In this document: positions 14,289-23,309 of the stretch, piece after piece
How positions within the stretch are numbered: the first letter of the stretch is position 1
Layout of the letters: each line of letters begins with the position of its first letter
NCBI GenBank assembly: GCA_000467935.1
Contig: KI259847.1
Span: 1-32,741 of the forward strand
Source: Peptostreptococcaceae bacterium oral taxon 113 str. W5053
GTDB taxonomy: Bacteria > Bacillota > Clostridia > Tissierellales > Peptoniphilaceae
Length of the DNA: 32,741 nt
Direction: 5' to 3'
Translations under genes and position numbers: made by a program
Notes under the pieces: model-generated
The model's database searches: none
Seen by the model: the letters and a program-made list of their open reading frames with translations, nothing else
What the model was told of the DNA's origin: nothing

Positions 14289-15810
14289 ACCCAATCGCCC
14301 CCAGTTTCTTACGAACCTCCTCTTCCAATTCATGAGATTTCTTGAACATATCGGAAAGTTCTGAGGTCAGTCTTGTCATCTTTTCTTCAAATGGTTCTCC
14401 ATCATCTTCCTGTTCTTCAATGCCGACATATCGACCCGGAGTTAAGATATAGTCTTGTTTTGCAATGTCCTCTATGGATGCTATCGCTGAAAATCCTTTT
14501 TTCTCTTCCAATACTCCATTTTGAAAATCTTCAAAGGTTTTTGCCAATAAGTCAATGTCTCCAAGGCTTCCGTCTGCCTGTATCCCCTCTGTAAAATCTC
14601 GATGCTTGCGGTCAACCATAAAGCCCATTTTGCGAGCGTCAATAAACAGCGTTTTTCCTTTTTGTTTCTTGTTCTTTGAAATGAACCAAAGCGTAACCGG
14701 AATGGTTACACTGTAAAAAAGCTGGGTAGGCAGAGCGACAATCCCTTCAATCAGATCATCTTCTATAATCTTTCTTCGGATTTCCCCTTCTCCGGAAGAT
14801 TGAGAGGATAAGGCTCCATTGGCAAGTACTAAGCCGATTTTTCCATTGGGTGCCAAGTGGTGAATCATATGTTGGATCCAAGCATAGTTTGCATTTCCGG
14901 ATGGCGGCGTTCCATACTTCCACCTGACATCATCTTTTAATTTATCCGCTCCCCAATTAGAAAGGTTAAAAGGAGGATTTGCCATAATGAAATCCGATTT
15001 TAATGTTTTATGAAGATCATTAAAAAACGTATCCGCATGGTAAGACCCGAAATTCGCATCAATTCCTCTTATCGCCATATTCATTTTTGCCATCTTCCAT
15101 GTATCCGCATTGGATTCTTGTCCGTAAACGGAGATATTCCCTCGATTGTCACTATGCGCCTGTACAAATTTTTCGCTTTGCACAAACATTCCGCCGGAAC
15201 CGCAGCAAGGGTCATAGACACGACAGTTATTGAAGGGTTTCAGGATGGCAACAATGGTCTTTACAATGCTTGACGGGGTATAAAATTCGCCGCCCTTTGT
15301 TCCTTCATAGGCTGCAAATTGAGCAATACAGTATTCATAGGTTCTGCCCAATAAATCTTTGCTTGCCTCGGTGCCGTCCATTTTTACTTCATTAGTGAAT
15401 AAGTCAACCACTTCCCCCAGTACTCTTTTATCCAAATCCGGGCTGGCATAATTCTTAGGCAAAACATTTTTTAAACTCACATTTTCTTTTTCAATCGCTC
15501 TCATTGCATCATCGATAACTGTGCCAATTTCAGGTGTATGTGCCGCAGATGCAATCTTTCTCCAACGAGCGTCTTCCGGTACGAAGAAGATATTTTCTTC
15601 TGCATAGGCGTCTCTATCGTTTTCAAAGCCATCGCCTTCTTGTAAAAGTTCCTCGTAGCGTTTTTCAAAGGCACCGGATATATAGCGAAGAAAGATAAGT
15701 CCAACAATTACTTTTCTATACTCGGCGGCAGGGATATGTCCCCAAAGGACACACGCCGCATTCCAAATTTGTTTTTCAAAACCGATATTTGCGTTGTTTT
15801 TTCCAGCCAT
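14278..15810 (-). CDS. hsdM: type I DNA methyltransferase subunit M
   Basis: The 510-residue HsdM is complete. The N-terminal helical domain (1-150) is followed by the adenine N6-methyltransferase core: GGEFYTPSSIVK (173-184), SAM-binding motif I DPCCGSGGMF (200-209) and catalytic motif IV NPPF (278-281). FYSVTIPVTLWFISK and the helical tail for HsdS contact follow. It transfers methyl groups to adenine at the site chosen by HsdS. The ATG follows GAGGAG. It is the first gene of the operon, and its last codons overlap the hsdS-A start (ATGAAGTATAA), which links M and S synthesis. No promoter stands out in the 190 AT-rich bases upstream. Confidence 0.97.
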   Translation of the reverse strand: MAGKNNANIGFEKQIWNAACVLWGHIPAAEYRKVIVGLIFLRYISGAFEKRYEELLQEGDGFENDRDAYAEENIFFVPEDARWRKIASAAHTPEIGTVIDDAMRAIEKENVSLKNVLPKNYASPDLDKRVLGEVVDLFTNEVKMDGTEASKDLLGRTYEYCIAQFAAYEGTKGGEFYTPSSIVKTIVAILKPFNNCRVYDPCCGSGGMFVQSEKFVQAHSDNRGNISVYGQESNADTWKMAKMNMAIRGIDANFGSYHADTFFNDLHKTLKSDFIMANPPFNLSNWGADKLKDDVRWKYGTPPSGNANYAWIQHMIHHLAPNGKIGLVLANGALSSQSSGEGEIRRKIIEDDLIEGIVALPTQLFYSVTIPVTLWFISKNKKQKGKTLFIDARKMGFMVDRKHRDFTEGIQADGSLGDIDLLAKTFEDFQNGVLEEKKGFSAIASIEDIAKQDYILTPGRYVGIEEQEDDGEPFEEKMTRLTSELSDMFKKSHELEEEVRKKLGAIGYEV

Positions 15811-16002
15811 TATTTCTTCTCCTCGTGCAGTTCAAAATTTGTTCAAAGTGGTAAAGTAAAAATAAATTTACAAAAAAACACACAGTTTATCTAAACTTCT
15901 CTTAAAAATAGAATGTATCTTCCGGTATTTAAGAAAGTTTCCATATTTTGACTGCATGTTTTTTTGTTTTCGTCTTTTACAATTTTTTACAATATCTTTC
16001 TC

Positions 16003-17421
16003 TTATTTTTTCAACAAATGTTTTGCGGCAATGCCCGGTTTGGTCATAGCCCAGGGGTCCAAAATCTCATTGAGTTCTTCTTCCGTTAAAAGCTTTTCTT
16101 CCAAAACCAATTGTCGTACCGGTTTGCCTGTGGCCAAAGCTTTTTTGGCGATATCGGCGCTGTGCTCATAGCCGATATGCGGAACCAGTGCGGTGACAGT
16201 TCCTACGCTCTTTTCCACATCTTCCTTCATCTTTTCTTCGTTGGCACGAATTCCGTCCACACAGTTTAAGCGAAGGGTATGCATGCCGTTGGTCAATATC
16301 TCAATGGATTCATATAAGCTGAAGAACAATACCGGTTCAAAGGCATTTAACTCCATCTGTCCCGCTTCGGAACACATGGAAATGGTTAAATCATTTCCTA
16401 TAACACGAAAGGCTACTTGGCTCATGACCTCAGGGATAACCGGATTCACTTTGCCCGGCATGATGGAGGAACCGTTTTGTCTGGGGGGTAACTCCAAATC
16501 TCCTACCATAGTTTTGGGTCCTGAAGACATCAAACGCAAATCGTTGGAAATTTTGCTTAAATTGACTGCCAAGTTTTTCAGTGCGGAACTGACTTCCACC
16601 AAGCTGTCCAAATTATTGGTAGCATCAATGAGGTCTTGCGCCTGTGTAAGTTCCAATCCGGTTTCATGATTAATTGCGGGAACGATATCTACAAAGTATT
16701 GTAAATCTACGTTAATGCCCGTACCAATGGCGGAAGCGCCCATATTGACGGTTTGAATGGACTTTTTCGCTCTTTTTATTCTCTCCTTATCCCGTTTTAA
16801 CAAACTGGCGTAAGCATGAAATTCCTGCCCTAAACGAATGGGGACGGCATCTTGCAATTGGGTGCGTCCCATTTTAATGAGCGGATCAAACTCTGTGGAT
16901 TTTTTGATTAAGCTGTCCACCAACAAGGTCAATTCTTCTTCCAATGCCGGCAATAAATTCAATGCTCCGATTTTCCCTGCGGTAGGATAAACATCGTTGG
17001 TGGATTGGCCCATGTTCACGTGGTCATTGGGATGCACTTTATCATAGACTCCTAATTTTCCGCCTAAGATTTCGTTGGCACGATTGGCAATGACCTCATT
17101 GGCATTCATATTCGCCGTCGTCCCGGCACCGCCTTGAATGGGGTCGGTGATAAACTGATCCCACAATTTTCCCGCCAAGACTTCTTGACATGCGCTGCTG
17201 ATGGCTTGTTCAACTTCCTTATTCAAGATGCCTGCACGGGCATTGACTTTAGCACAAGCCATCTTAATAGACGCTAAAGCCTTGACCATTTCCGGATGAA
17301 GTCGTTGTCCCGTAATGGGAAAGTTTTCATTTCCTCGCAAGGATTGAACGCCATAATAAGCATTAACCGGAACCTGTTTTTCTCCAATACTGTCGTGTTC
17401 CAAACGATATTTTTTATTCAT
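16003..17421 (-). CDS. aspA: aspartate ammonia-lyase
   Basis: This 472-residue protein belongs to the fumarase/aspartase superfamily: GGAGTTANMNANEV (97-110), HPNDHVNMGQSTNDVYPT (130-147), GRTQLQDAVP (185-194) and the flexible catalytic loop GSSIMPGKVNP (317-327) with the base Ser. The continuation VIPEVMSQVAFRVIGND is typical of aspartases rather than class II fumarases. It releases ammonia from aspartate to give fumarate, useful in anaerobes for amino acid fermentation. Its ATG overlaps the end of the pantothenate kinase gene by eight bases and has GGAGG upstream, so the two form one operon. The dicarboxylate symporter gene just upstream could supply the substrate. Confidence 0.93.
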   Translation of the reverse strand: MNKKYRLEHDSIGEKQVPVNAYYGVQSLRGNENFPITGQRLHPEMVKALASIKMACAKVNARAGILNKEVEQAISSACQEVLAGKLWDQFITDPIQGGAGTTANMNANEVIANRANEILGGKLGVYDKVHPNDHVNMGQSTNDVYPTAGKIGALNLLPALEEELTLLVDSLIKKSTEFDPLIKMGRTQLQDAVPIRLGQEFHAYASLLKRDKERIKRAKKSIQTVNMGASAIGTGINVDLQYFVDIVPAINHETGLELTQAQDLIDATNNLDSLVEVSSALKNLAVNLSKISNDLRLMSSGPKTMVGDLELPPRQNGSSIMPGKVNPVIPEVMSQVAFRVIGNDLTISMCSEAGQMELNAFEPVLFFSLYESIEILTNGMHTLRLNCVDGIRANEEKMKEDVEKSVGTVTALVPHIGYEHSADIAKKALATGKPVRQLVLEEKLLTEEELNEILDPWAMTKPGIAAKHLLKK

Positions 17422-18160
17422 GTTTTCCTCCGTTTTCTATAATTTTTTCCACTTCGTGATTGCCGTTTAACTGAAAAATGATATCTGCCAAGACCTTTGT
17501 CGGTGCAATATATTTTTCTTCATTGGGACGATTAAGTCCATCCCAATACTCTTTTGAAATACGAATAATTTCTTCCTTTGGAAGCTTTTTGAACGGATAG
17601 AAAAAATTATCCTCATCTTCACAAAGGGAAATATGATAAAAGACTCGGTTTAGATACCATTTCCAAGTGTTTTCTTCCGCCGCATTCAAATAAATGGTTC
17701 GGTCGTAATAAGAATGTAAACCCAATTGTAAATCTTCATCATAGAAAAGATTGACTCCTTCAATAATATTCAGCTCTCCCGGAATAAAAAGTTCCACCTC
17801 TCCCGGCAGAATATCATAAATGGTGTGAGAGTAAATCGGATGACTCGCCTTTTTCCCCGCTTTAATATCGGACAAAAAGTCTTTCAACCGCTTCCTGTTA
17901 TAGGACTGAGGAAATCCTCTCGGAGCTTTAATCTTTCGTTTTTCCAACTCCTCATTGGAATAGAGAAAATGATCCGTTGAGCAGATATTTACCGATGAGA
18001 ATAATCCACTTTTTTGTGCATCTTCTTGAATTGCCTGAGCAATCGTACTTTTTCCCACGCTGACCCTTCCCGTAATCCCAAGAATAAAGGGCTGTTTTTC
18101 TCTTTGAGTCTTTTCTTTTATTTCATGAAAAAATCGGTCTTGCCACAATTGATAATTCAC
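17414..18160 (-). CDS. coaA: type I pantothenate kinase
   Basis: The 248-residue protein has the bacterial type I CoaA signature: P-loop GRVSVGKST (31-39), STDHFLY, the RGFPQSYNRKRLKDFLSDI block, HPIYSHTIYDILPGEVE and LNIIEGVNLF. It phosphorylates pantothenate in the first step of coenzyme A synthesis. It is shorter than E. coli CoaA (about 316), missing part of the N-terminal helices. A GTG at 18160 is chosen as start because GGAGG lies eight bases upstream; an in-frame TTG at 18181 would include that site. It is the first gene of a two-gene operon with aspartase; a link through aspartate-derived beta-alanine is imaginable but unproven. Confidence 0.88.
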   Translation of the reverse strand: MNYQLWQDRFFHEIKEKTQREKQPFILGITGRVSVGKSTIAQAIQEDAQKSGLFSSVNICSTDHFLYSNEELEKRKIKAPRGFPQSYNRKRLKDFLSDIKAGKKASHPIYSHTIYDILPGEVELFIPGELNIIEGVNLFYDEDLQLGLHSYYDRTIYLNAAEENTWKWYLNRVFYHISLCEDEDNFFYPFKKLPKEEIIRISKEYWDGLNRPNEEKYIAPTKVLADIIFQLNGNHEVEKIIENGGKHE

Positions 18161-18192
18161 CGTTTTTTCCTCCTTCAACAACTCTTTCTATC

Positions 18193-18221
18193 ATTATACA
18201 TGAATGGGAAGGTTTTCAAAA
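18193..18221 (-). promoter_or_regulatory. sigma-A-type promoter of coaA-aspA
   Basis: On the minus strand TTTTGA (18216-18221), a 17-base spacer and a perfect TATAAT (18193-18198) lie 33 bases before the coaA start and just past the symporter terminator. Confidence 0.65.
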
Positions 18222-18251
18222 GAATAATTTCTGTCCAATTTCCTTTCCTAT

Positions 18252-18277
18252 AAAAAAACCGGAGATACGCTCTCCGG
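18252..18277 (-). terminator. intrinsic terminator of the symporter gene
   Basis: Minus strand CCGGAGA-gcgta-TCTCCGG followed by TTTTTTT. It lies 12 bases past the symporter stop. Confidence 0.85.
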
Positions 18278-18288
18278 AATTTTATTTT

Positions 18289-19554
18289 TTATTTTGTTTT
18301 GCTTTCTGATCGATACACTTTTTCATCAAATTGCTTTTCCTGTTTGGCGATAACAATGGAACATACCGCATCCCCCGTAATATTGATGGACGTACGACCC
18401 ATATCGACCAAACGATCCACGCCTAAAATCAATCCCATGCCATCCAAAGGCAAGCCGATGGATTGCAATACCAAGGATAACATCAAAGCACCCGCACCGG
18501 GAACTCCTGCTGTTCCGATAGAAGCTAAGGTAGCCGTCAAAACGACCGTCAACATTTGTCCCAAAGTTAATTGAATCCCATACGCCTGCGCAATAAACAA
18601 TGTCGCCACGCCTTGCATAATTGCTGTACCGTCCATATTGATCGTCGCTCCCAAAGGCAATGTGAAAGAAGCCACATTCGAGTTTACTCCCAACTCACCG
18701 GTAGTCACTTCCATATTCAACGGTAAAGTTGCATTGGAACTGGCTGTAGAAAAAGCCACCGACATAACTTTCACAAATTTTTTAAAGAAAATTCGCGGAC
18801 TTGCACCGGCAAGAAGTTTTAACAAGCCGCCGTAAATGATAATCACATGGATTAGAAGTCCCAGATAAACCAAACCGACATATTTAGCCACGGGCACTAC
18901 AACAGCCCAACCTAACTCTCCGAAAGTCTTTGCAATCAAACCGAAGACACCTACAGGTGCAAAACTCATCACGAATTTGATTAATCGAAGCATCACATGA
19001 TTCATTTCTTCAAAAAAGACTCGAACTGTAGGTGCTTTTTTGTCTACCAAAGAAATACCGATACCCATAATAATAGCAAAAGCAATAATCTGAAGCATAT
19101 TTCCTTCCGCAAAGGCGGCAATAGAATTTTTCGGAATAATTCCCGTCAAAATATCCACCAGGGGAACCGGATCTTTGGTTACAACTTCAACTTTATCAAT
19201 ATTCCCCAGATTTACTCCCGCTGCAGGCGGCAATAAAGAAGCCAAGGCTAAAGAAATAATAATGGCAATAGCTGTTGTACACATATAAAAAACTAAGGTT
19301 TTTCCGCCAATCCTTCCCAATCGTTTTACATCGCCCATATTGAGCACTCCGTTGACAATGGTGATAAATACCAAAGGTACTACCAACATCATGATGGAGC
19401 GCAAGAAAACCTGTCCTACAAGCTGAAAGATGCCTTTAATTAAAAGAGTATCTCTCAAATAAGATTCCGGCATTTGATTGACAATCAATCCGGCTATAAA
19501 ACCGACAATAAGTCCGATAAAGATTTTTGTCGTCAAACTAAGTTTCTTTTTCAT
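18289..19554 (-). CDS. dicarboxylate/amino acid:cation symporter (DAACS family)
   Basis: This 421-residue integral membrane protein has the GltP/DctA layout: eight helices with the serine-rich re-entrant loop VAFSTASSNATLPLN, the substrate/cation motif ATINMDGTAIMQG and the second hairpin SIGTAGVPGAGALML, then DRLVDMGRTSINITGDA. These proteins import glutamate, aspartate or C4-dicarboxylates with Na+ or H+. Next to aspartase, aspartate or fumarate is the likeliest substrate. Two ATGs follow AGGAGG; the second (19554, spacing six) is chosen. It has its own promoter and terminator, so it is a single-gene unit. Confidence 0.92.
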   Translation of the reverse strand: MKKKLSLTTKIFIGLIVGFIAGLIVNQMPESYLRDTLLIKGIFQLVGQVFLRSIMMLVVPLVFITIVNGVLNMGDVKRLGRIGGKTLVFYMCTTAIAIIISLALASLLPPAAGVNLGNIDKVEVVTKDPVPLVDILTGIIPKNSIAAFAEGNMLQIIAFAIIMGIGISLVDKKAPTVRVFFEEMNHVMLRLIKFVMSFAPVGVFGLIAKTFGELGWAVVVPVAKYVGLVYLGLLIHVIIIYGGLLKLLAGASPRIFFKKFVKVMSVAFSTASSNATLPLNMEVTTGELGVNSNVASFTLPLGATINMDGTAIMQGVATLFIAQAYGIQLTLGQMLTVVLTATLASIGTAGVPGAGALMLSLVLQSIGLPLDGMGLILGVDRLVDMGRTSINITGDAVCSIVIAKQEKQFDEKVYRSESKTK

Positions 19555-19582
19555 CATGCTCCTCCTATAAAATTTTCTTTTT

Positions 19583-19611
19583 ATTATACACATATCTTTA
19601 TCGATTAACAA
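19583..19611 (-). promoter_or_regulatory. promoter of the symporter gene
   Basis: Minus strand TTGTTA (19606-19611), 17-base spacer ending in TG, TATAAT (19583-19588): a strong extended -10 promoter about 30 bases before the start codon. Confidence 0.75.
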
Positions 19612-19655
19612 GATAACCTTCTTGTATTTTCTTGTTTATTTTTTCACATTGCATC

Positions 19656-19697
19656 AAAAAATCCTCTCAATTCCCTTTGGTATGGAGAGGATTTTTT
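19656..19697 (-). terminator. intrinsic terminator of the lipoprotein operon
   Basis: AATCCTCTC (to 19668) pairs with GAGAGGATT (from 19685). A-rich and T-rich flanks on both sides make it usable in both directions. It is seven bases past the lipoprotein stop. Confidence 0.8.
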
Positions 19698-19703
19698 TGG
19701 CGC

Positions 19704-21083
19704 TTAACCCTTCGGAATGAACTCGAAAAACATGGTAAATAAAGTTTTTGCTTTTTCATTATCCAAAGCGGCAGGCTCAATTTTTACAATTTCTTCATTC
19801 AAATTTACAGCTTCTCGAGGCGTTACGGACTTTCCATCTTTCAATTCAACGGTTGGAATATACTCTACCTTCTTTCCTGCATATTCTACCACTATATGAA
19901 CATTTCCGGGACTGTCCGATGCCGCCTTGCATAAGAAAACAGTATCCCCCACCGTTTGCAATACGGGATAATGACTTTCTATAATTCGTTTATCCGACTT
20001 TTCATCATAATACTCGTAAAATGCAGAAATCCTCGCATTTTTATATTTCGGAATAATTAAAAACGTATCCGCACCGACAACTTGTTCCTCCCCGTTAACA
20101 TAGGGATGCATGATTCCCGCATTAAGCATTTTATCATCTATCTTTTTCGCTTCATATAAACCGATTACTTTTCGCATCGCAAAACGCAGACTTTCTTCAT
20201 CATAACTTTCTCCTGCATAGTAAATCGCATAATCCTTATCCAAAGGAAGACCTAAAGCTTCATAGCTTGGATTGATTTCCGGCTTTTCTTCCGTTTTATC
20301 CAATTCAATCATCTTTTGCCTATTCCAATAAGCCCCCGGTAAAAAGTTGATTTTCCCGTTTTTTCCGATAAAAAACTCGATTTTTAAATCCCCTCCTCTT
20401 TTTAATAATTGTCTTTCTACATGATAAAACATACCCGGATAATACAACATTAATTCCGAAATTCCGTTCTCCCTGTTCTCTTTTGGAATACTTTCTTCAC
20501 ATGCCAAACGAATTTTGCGAAGAATTTGAGAATATATCGATTCTTTATCATAACCTAAACGCTCCATCGCTTCAAAAAAACTCACTTCTTCTCCTGTCTT
20601 TATGTCCATGGCAAAAGAATAATATTGATCCTGATAAGCATTGTCGTTATCGGCTATGGTATGAATCAAAAGGGAAAGAATACCGTCGTTCACAGAATAT
20701 TCATAAGAAATATCGTGATAGGATTTCTCCGAATCCCATTCCCCCATATCCTCGCCATACATGGAAGGTGTATAGACTTGTAAACTCGGAATTATATTTT
20801 TTAAAATGAAATAGTTGATATAATGTGCATAGGGGAAATCCAAATTTACCTTGGGTAAATGAGCATTTTTCATGCTTCCTTTGCCGAAGATGACATATTT
20901 TTCTTCTTCCGACATTTGAGAAAAATAGTCATAATCCGTGACAAGCTCTTTGGCTTCTTCTGTTTTTCCCTCTTGTTTTTCTTCCGTCGCTCCGGGTTCT
21001 TTGGTTTGATCCGGTGCTTTTCCTCCTGCACATGCACTTAAAAGCATTGCCGCCAATAAAATCCCCGCTAAAAATTTTTTCAT
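19704..21083 (-). CDS. lipoprotein with DUF3298/RsiV-like region
   Basis: The 459-residue protein begins with a lipoprotein signal (lipobox LLSAC, Cys18) and a charged linker, so it is anchored outside the membrane. The middle (SYEYSVNDGILSLLIHTIAD to MDIKTGEEVSFFEAM) has the pattern of the DUF4163/DUF3298 pair known from RsiV and PdaC: a beta strand with 'NDGILSL', then 'DIKTGEEV' before helices. In other proteins this module binds lysozyme or polysaccharide, but no catalytic residues for deacetylation are apparent. The C-terminal part, with TVELKDGKSVTP, is not recognised. Its ATG overlaps the acetyltransferase stop by four bases, so the two are coupled. Confidence 0.7.
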   Translation of the reverse strand: MKKFLAGILLAAMLLSACAGGKAPDQTKEPGATEEKQEGKTEEAKELVTDYDYFSQMSEEEKYVIFGKGSMKNAHLPKVNLDFPYAHYINYFILKNIIPSLQVYTPSMYGEDMGEWDSEKSYHDISYEYSVNDGILSLLIHTIADNDNAYQDQYYSFAMDIKTGEEVSFFEAMERLGYDKESIYSQILRKIRLACEESIPKENRENGISELMLYYPGMFYHVERQLLKRGGDLKIEFFIGKNGKINFLPGAYWNRQKMIELDKTEEKPEINPSYEALGLPLDKDYAIYYAGESYDEESLRFAMRKVIGLYEAKKIDDKMLNAGIMHPYVNGEEQVVGADTFLIIPKYKNARISAFYEYYDEKSDKRIIESHYPVLQTVGDTVFLCKAASDSPGNVHIVVEYAGKKVEYIPTVELKDGKSVTPREAVNLNEEIVKIEPAALDNEKAKTLFTMFFEFIPKG

Positions 21084-21577
21084 TTTTTACCCTCCTTTTT
21101 CTCGTAAGCATACGCTCTTCTGGGACTATGAGCTCTGACATAAATAATTCCACAATAAGTAAAATCGTTATTTTCAATTAAACGACGCATCGAAATGTTT
21201 TTTTCATGAGTGTCTACCCGCAAATATTCATATCTTTCTTTGCACCAATCCAAACAATATTTTCCCATGCCGGGAAGATTTCCCGCCGAAGCCATACGAT
21301 GAATCGTTCCGTAAGCTTTGTCGGAAATCCAAGCCCCCTCAATCGTTGCATAGCTTGGCTCTTCTGTCCCCATCAAAATAAAAACCGCTTCGATGATTCC
21401 CTTATTATCCACTACATAAGCCTGCTTCTTTTGCATATCTTCCTGTAACAGTTCTTTCGAAGGGTATCCCTTATCCCACTGATTTGCATTCCCTTCTTCA
21501 ATCATATATTCCCGAGCTTTTTCATAGATTCTCATGACTTGATCTAAATCTTCCATATTCATTGTTCGAATTTTCAT
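21080..21577 (-). CDS. GNAT-family N-acetyltransferase
   Basis: This 165-residue protein has the GNAT fold order: MKIRTMNMEDLDQVMRIYEKA (helix alpha 1), AYVVDNKGIIEAVFIL (beta 2-4), an acetyl-CoA loop SAGNLPGMGKYCLDWC that keeps the helix but lacks the textbook Q/RxxGxG, and LRVDTHEKNISMRRLIENNDF. The LRVDT...N..M pattern occurs in a GNAT subgroup common in Clostridia. The substrate is unknown. A TATAAT lies about 40 bases upstream with a poor -35, and the gene is coupled to the lipoprotein downstream. Confidence 0.85.
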   Translation of the reverse strand: MKIRTMNMEDLDQVMRIYEKAREYMIEEGNANQWDKGYPSKELLQEDMQKKQAYVVDNKGIIEAVFILMGTEEPSYATIEGAWISDKAYGTIHRMASAGNLPGMGKYCLDWCKERYEYLRVDTHEKNISMRRLIENNDFTYCGIIYVRAHSPRRAYAYEKKEGKK

Positions 21578-21697
21578 CCTTATTCACTCCATTCATTCCC
21601 ATTATATCAAAAAAAATGTTTTCTACACATCTTCCTTTGTACTTTCATAGGGCAGAAGTTTTTTGCGATTATTCCATCTCTTTTGTCCTCCTTCTTT

Positions 21698-22040
21698 TTA
21701 AGTTGAACGTATTGTTTTTTTATTTCCATAATATAAAAATACTCTGCTATCTAAGATAACAGAGTATTTGAATTTAAAATTATTCGTTTTGAAAAAAGCG
21801 ATGCGGACACCATCTTCCCCATAGAGTTTTCCTTTATTGATATAGCCGGCTTGAGCTAATTCATTAAAGCTCCCTTCCACAAACGCTAAGCCTCTCTCTT
21901 TGGAATAAAGATGAATTAGTAATTTTTGTTCCGCTCCGCTTAAGCCGAACCGACTCAAGTCAAAACTCAAATGAAAACGCCTCTTTTGTCACAAGGTTTA
22001 TCTTTCCACAGGCGGTCAAAATCCAAATTTTCTTGTTCAT
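21698..22040 (-). pseudogene. small gene after serpin, frameshifted and read into a terminator
   Basis: An ATG at 22040 has an ideal ribosome-binding site (AGGAG, overlapping the serpin stop, six bases away) and reads MNKKIWILTACGKINLVTK, EAFSFEF before TGA at 21960-21962. The adjacent frame continues without a proper start: DLSRFGLSGAEQKLLIHLYS, KERGLAFVEGSFNELAQAGY, GVRIAFFKTNNFKF. Removing one T from the TTTT at 21963-21966 joins them into about 113 residues. The last 24 codons lie in a perfect terminator hairpin, so the original protein was probably shorter or has been truncated there. I do not recognise the family; the middle looks like a winged-helix or other small helical domain. Confidence 0.5.
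21737..21769 (-). terminator. terminator of the sigma/anti-sigma/serpin operon
   Basis: A 15-base stem with one mismatch (AAATACTCTGTTATC against GATAGCAGAGTATTT on the minus strand, loop TTA) followed by TTATATTATGG. Confidence 0.8.
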
Positions 22041-22043
22041 TTT

Positions 22044-23309
22044 TTACTCCTGTGTCGGATTGGCTACAATGCCCATAAACAAAGGCACACCTTTATATTG
22101 AAAAGCAAAAATAAAGGGCCGATTTAATTTGAATATCAGTTCCTTCGGTTCTTCCTGTTGGGTTTCCGCCATTGTATCCATAGTAGCTTCCGTAAAAGCA
22201 GAGGCCTTTGCTCCTTCTTCGTTCACCGTTATTCGGGTTCCCTGAAAAACAGAGCTGATCAAGGAATTCTTGAACCCCATGGCTGTAAAATCCGCTTCCC
22301 CACTGAAAGGTAGGGGCATTTTTTTTGCTATCTTTTCCGTCATCATATAATCCGATTTGTAATCAAATTTAGGTAATTCCAAGTGGATGACTCCATGAAC
22401 TTCCTCTTGTGTTTTTCCGCAAAGGGCTTCGTAAAATTTTTCTTTATCCTTTACCAATGTCCAAGGATCGCTGCCCTCTTTGGGTAAAACAAAAATCATC
22501 TTTCCGTCTTGAAAGCTTTTTTCCCCTCGTATATACTCCGGTGTCGTCAAGAAAATGTCTTCATAACTTTGCTTCATCATAGGTACTTGGATTTTTTCAC
22601 CGTTTGCTAAAGTAAACTCTTTTTCTTCCGTCAAATTTGTCAAGAACGGCTCTGTCCACATTCCTTTGAAATAGATGACATTGATCAGTTTCATCACCGT
22701 ATCCGGAGTAGCCGGTTCGAATTTCGGCGCCAAATGACCATCCGTCTCTTTTTTAATCCATTCACTGATTTCTTTGGCACTTTCTTCCGTCGCCAAATTT
22801 CCATGATGCAAAGAGGCGAAATAATATTGCTTTAAATCCTCCAAGTATTTCGGCTCCGGCTCCCAAGGCACTTTGTTGTCAATCCATAGAGAATTGGACA
22901 GATTAAAGTCGGATTTGGTATTGACATAAAACCAACGATACATGGTTCCGATATCTTGCCCCAATTTTTCTTTATTATCTGCCTTAAGATAGCTTAAAAT
23001 CTCTTTTTGAGTCTGACCGTTCGCGCCGGCGGCAGTCATGCCTAAAGCATAGTAAAGACTGACCGGCGAATAATTTTCATTTCTTTTGTCTTCATGGACA
23101 AAATCACGAAAAGTTTCCGCTCCGAATTCCCATAATTTTCCTTTAAACTCCTCCGGTGACGGATATTCTTGGAGAAATTTATCATAGCCTTCACCGTCTT
23201 TGTTCATATCGATGACCGGCGGTTTCTCCGGTATAAAATTTTCCGCCTTGGCTGCGGTACATCCTGCCAAAAGTAAACTCAATAAAATGATTCCCATTCT
23301 TCTTTTCAT
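22044..23309 (-). CDS. lipoprotein serpin (serine protease inhibitor)
   Basis: The 421-residue protein has a lipoprotein signal with lipobox LLAGC (Cys17), so it is anchored on the outside of the cell. From about residue 55 it is a full serpin: NYSPVSLYYALGMTAAGANG (helix B/shutter), NSLWID, TDGHLAP, NVIYFKGMW, FVLP, LELPKFDYKSDY, and the hinge VNEEGAKASAFTEAT before the reactive loop MDTMAETQQEE and the C-terminal FIFAFQYKGVPLFMGIVANP. The hinge has the short-side-chain residues needed for loop insertion, so it should be inhibitory. Counting from the hinge Gly as P15 gives P1 = Met and P1' = Ala. It is translationally coupled to the anti-sigma gene (TAATG). Confidence 0.93.
   Translation of the reverse strand: MKRRMGIILLSLLLAGCTAAKAENFIPEKPPVIDMNKDGEGYDKFLQEYPSPEEFKGKLWEFGAETFRDFVHEDKRNENYSPVSLYYALGMTAAGANGQTQKEILSYLKADNKEKLGQDIGTMYRWFYVNTKSDFNLSNSLWIDNKVPWEPEPKYLEDLKQYYFASLHHGNLATEESAKEISEWIKKETDGHLAPKFEPATPDTVMKLINVIYFKGMWTEPFLTNLTEEKEFTLANGEKIQVPMMKQSYEDIFLTTPEYIRGEKSFQDGKMIFVLPKEGSDPWTLVKDKEKFYEALCGKTQEEVHGVIHLELPKFDYKSDYMMTEKIAKKMPLPFSGEADFTAMGFKNSLISSVFQGTRITVNEEGAKASAFTEATMDTMAETQQEEPKELIFKLNRPFIFAFQYKGVPLFMGIVANPTQE

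Noticed and set aside
16003..17421. Class II fumarase instead of aspartase
   Set aside because: The catalytic loop continues VIPEVMSQVAFRVIGND, the aspartase pattern.
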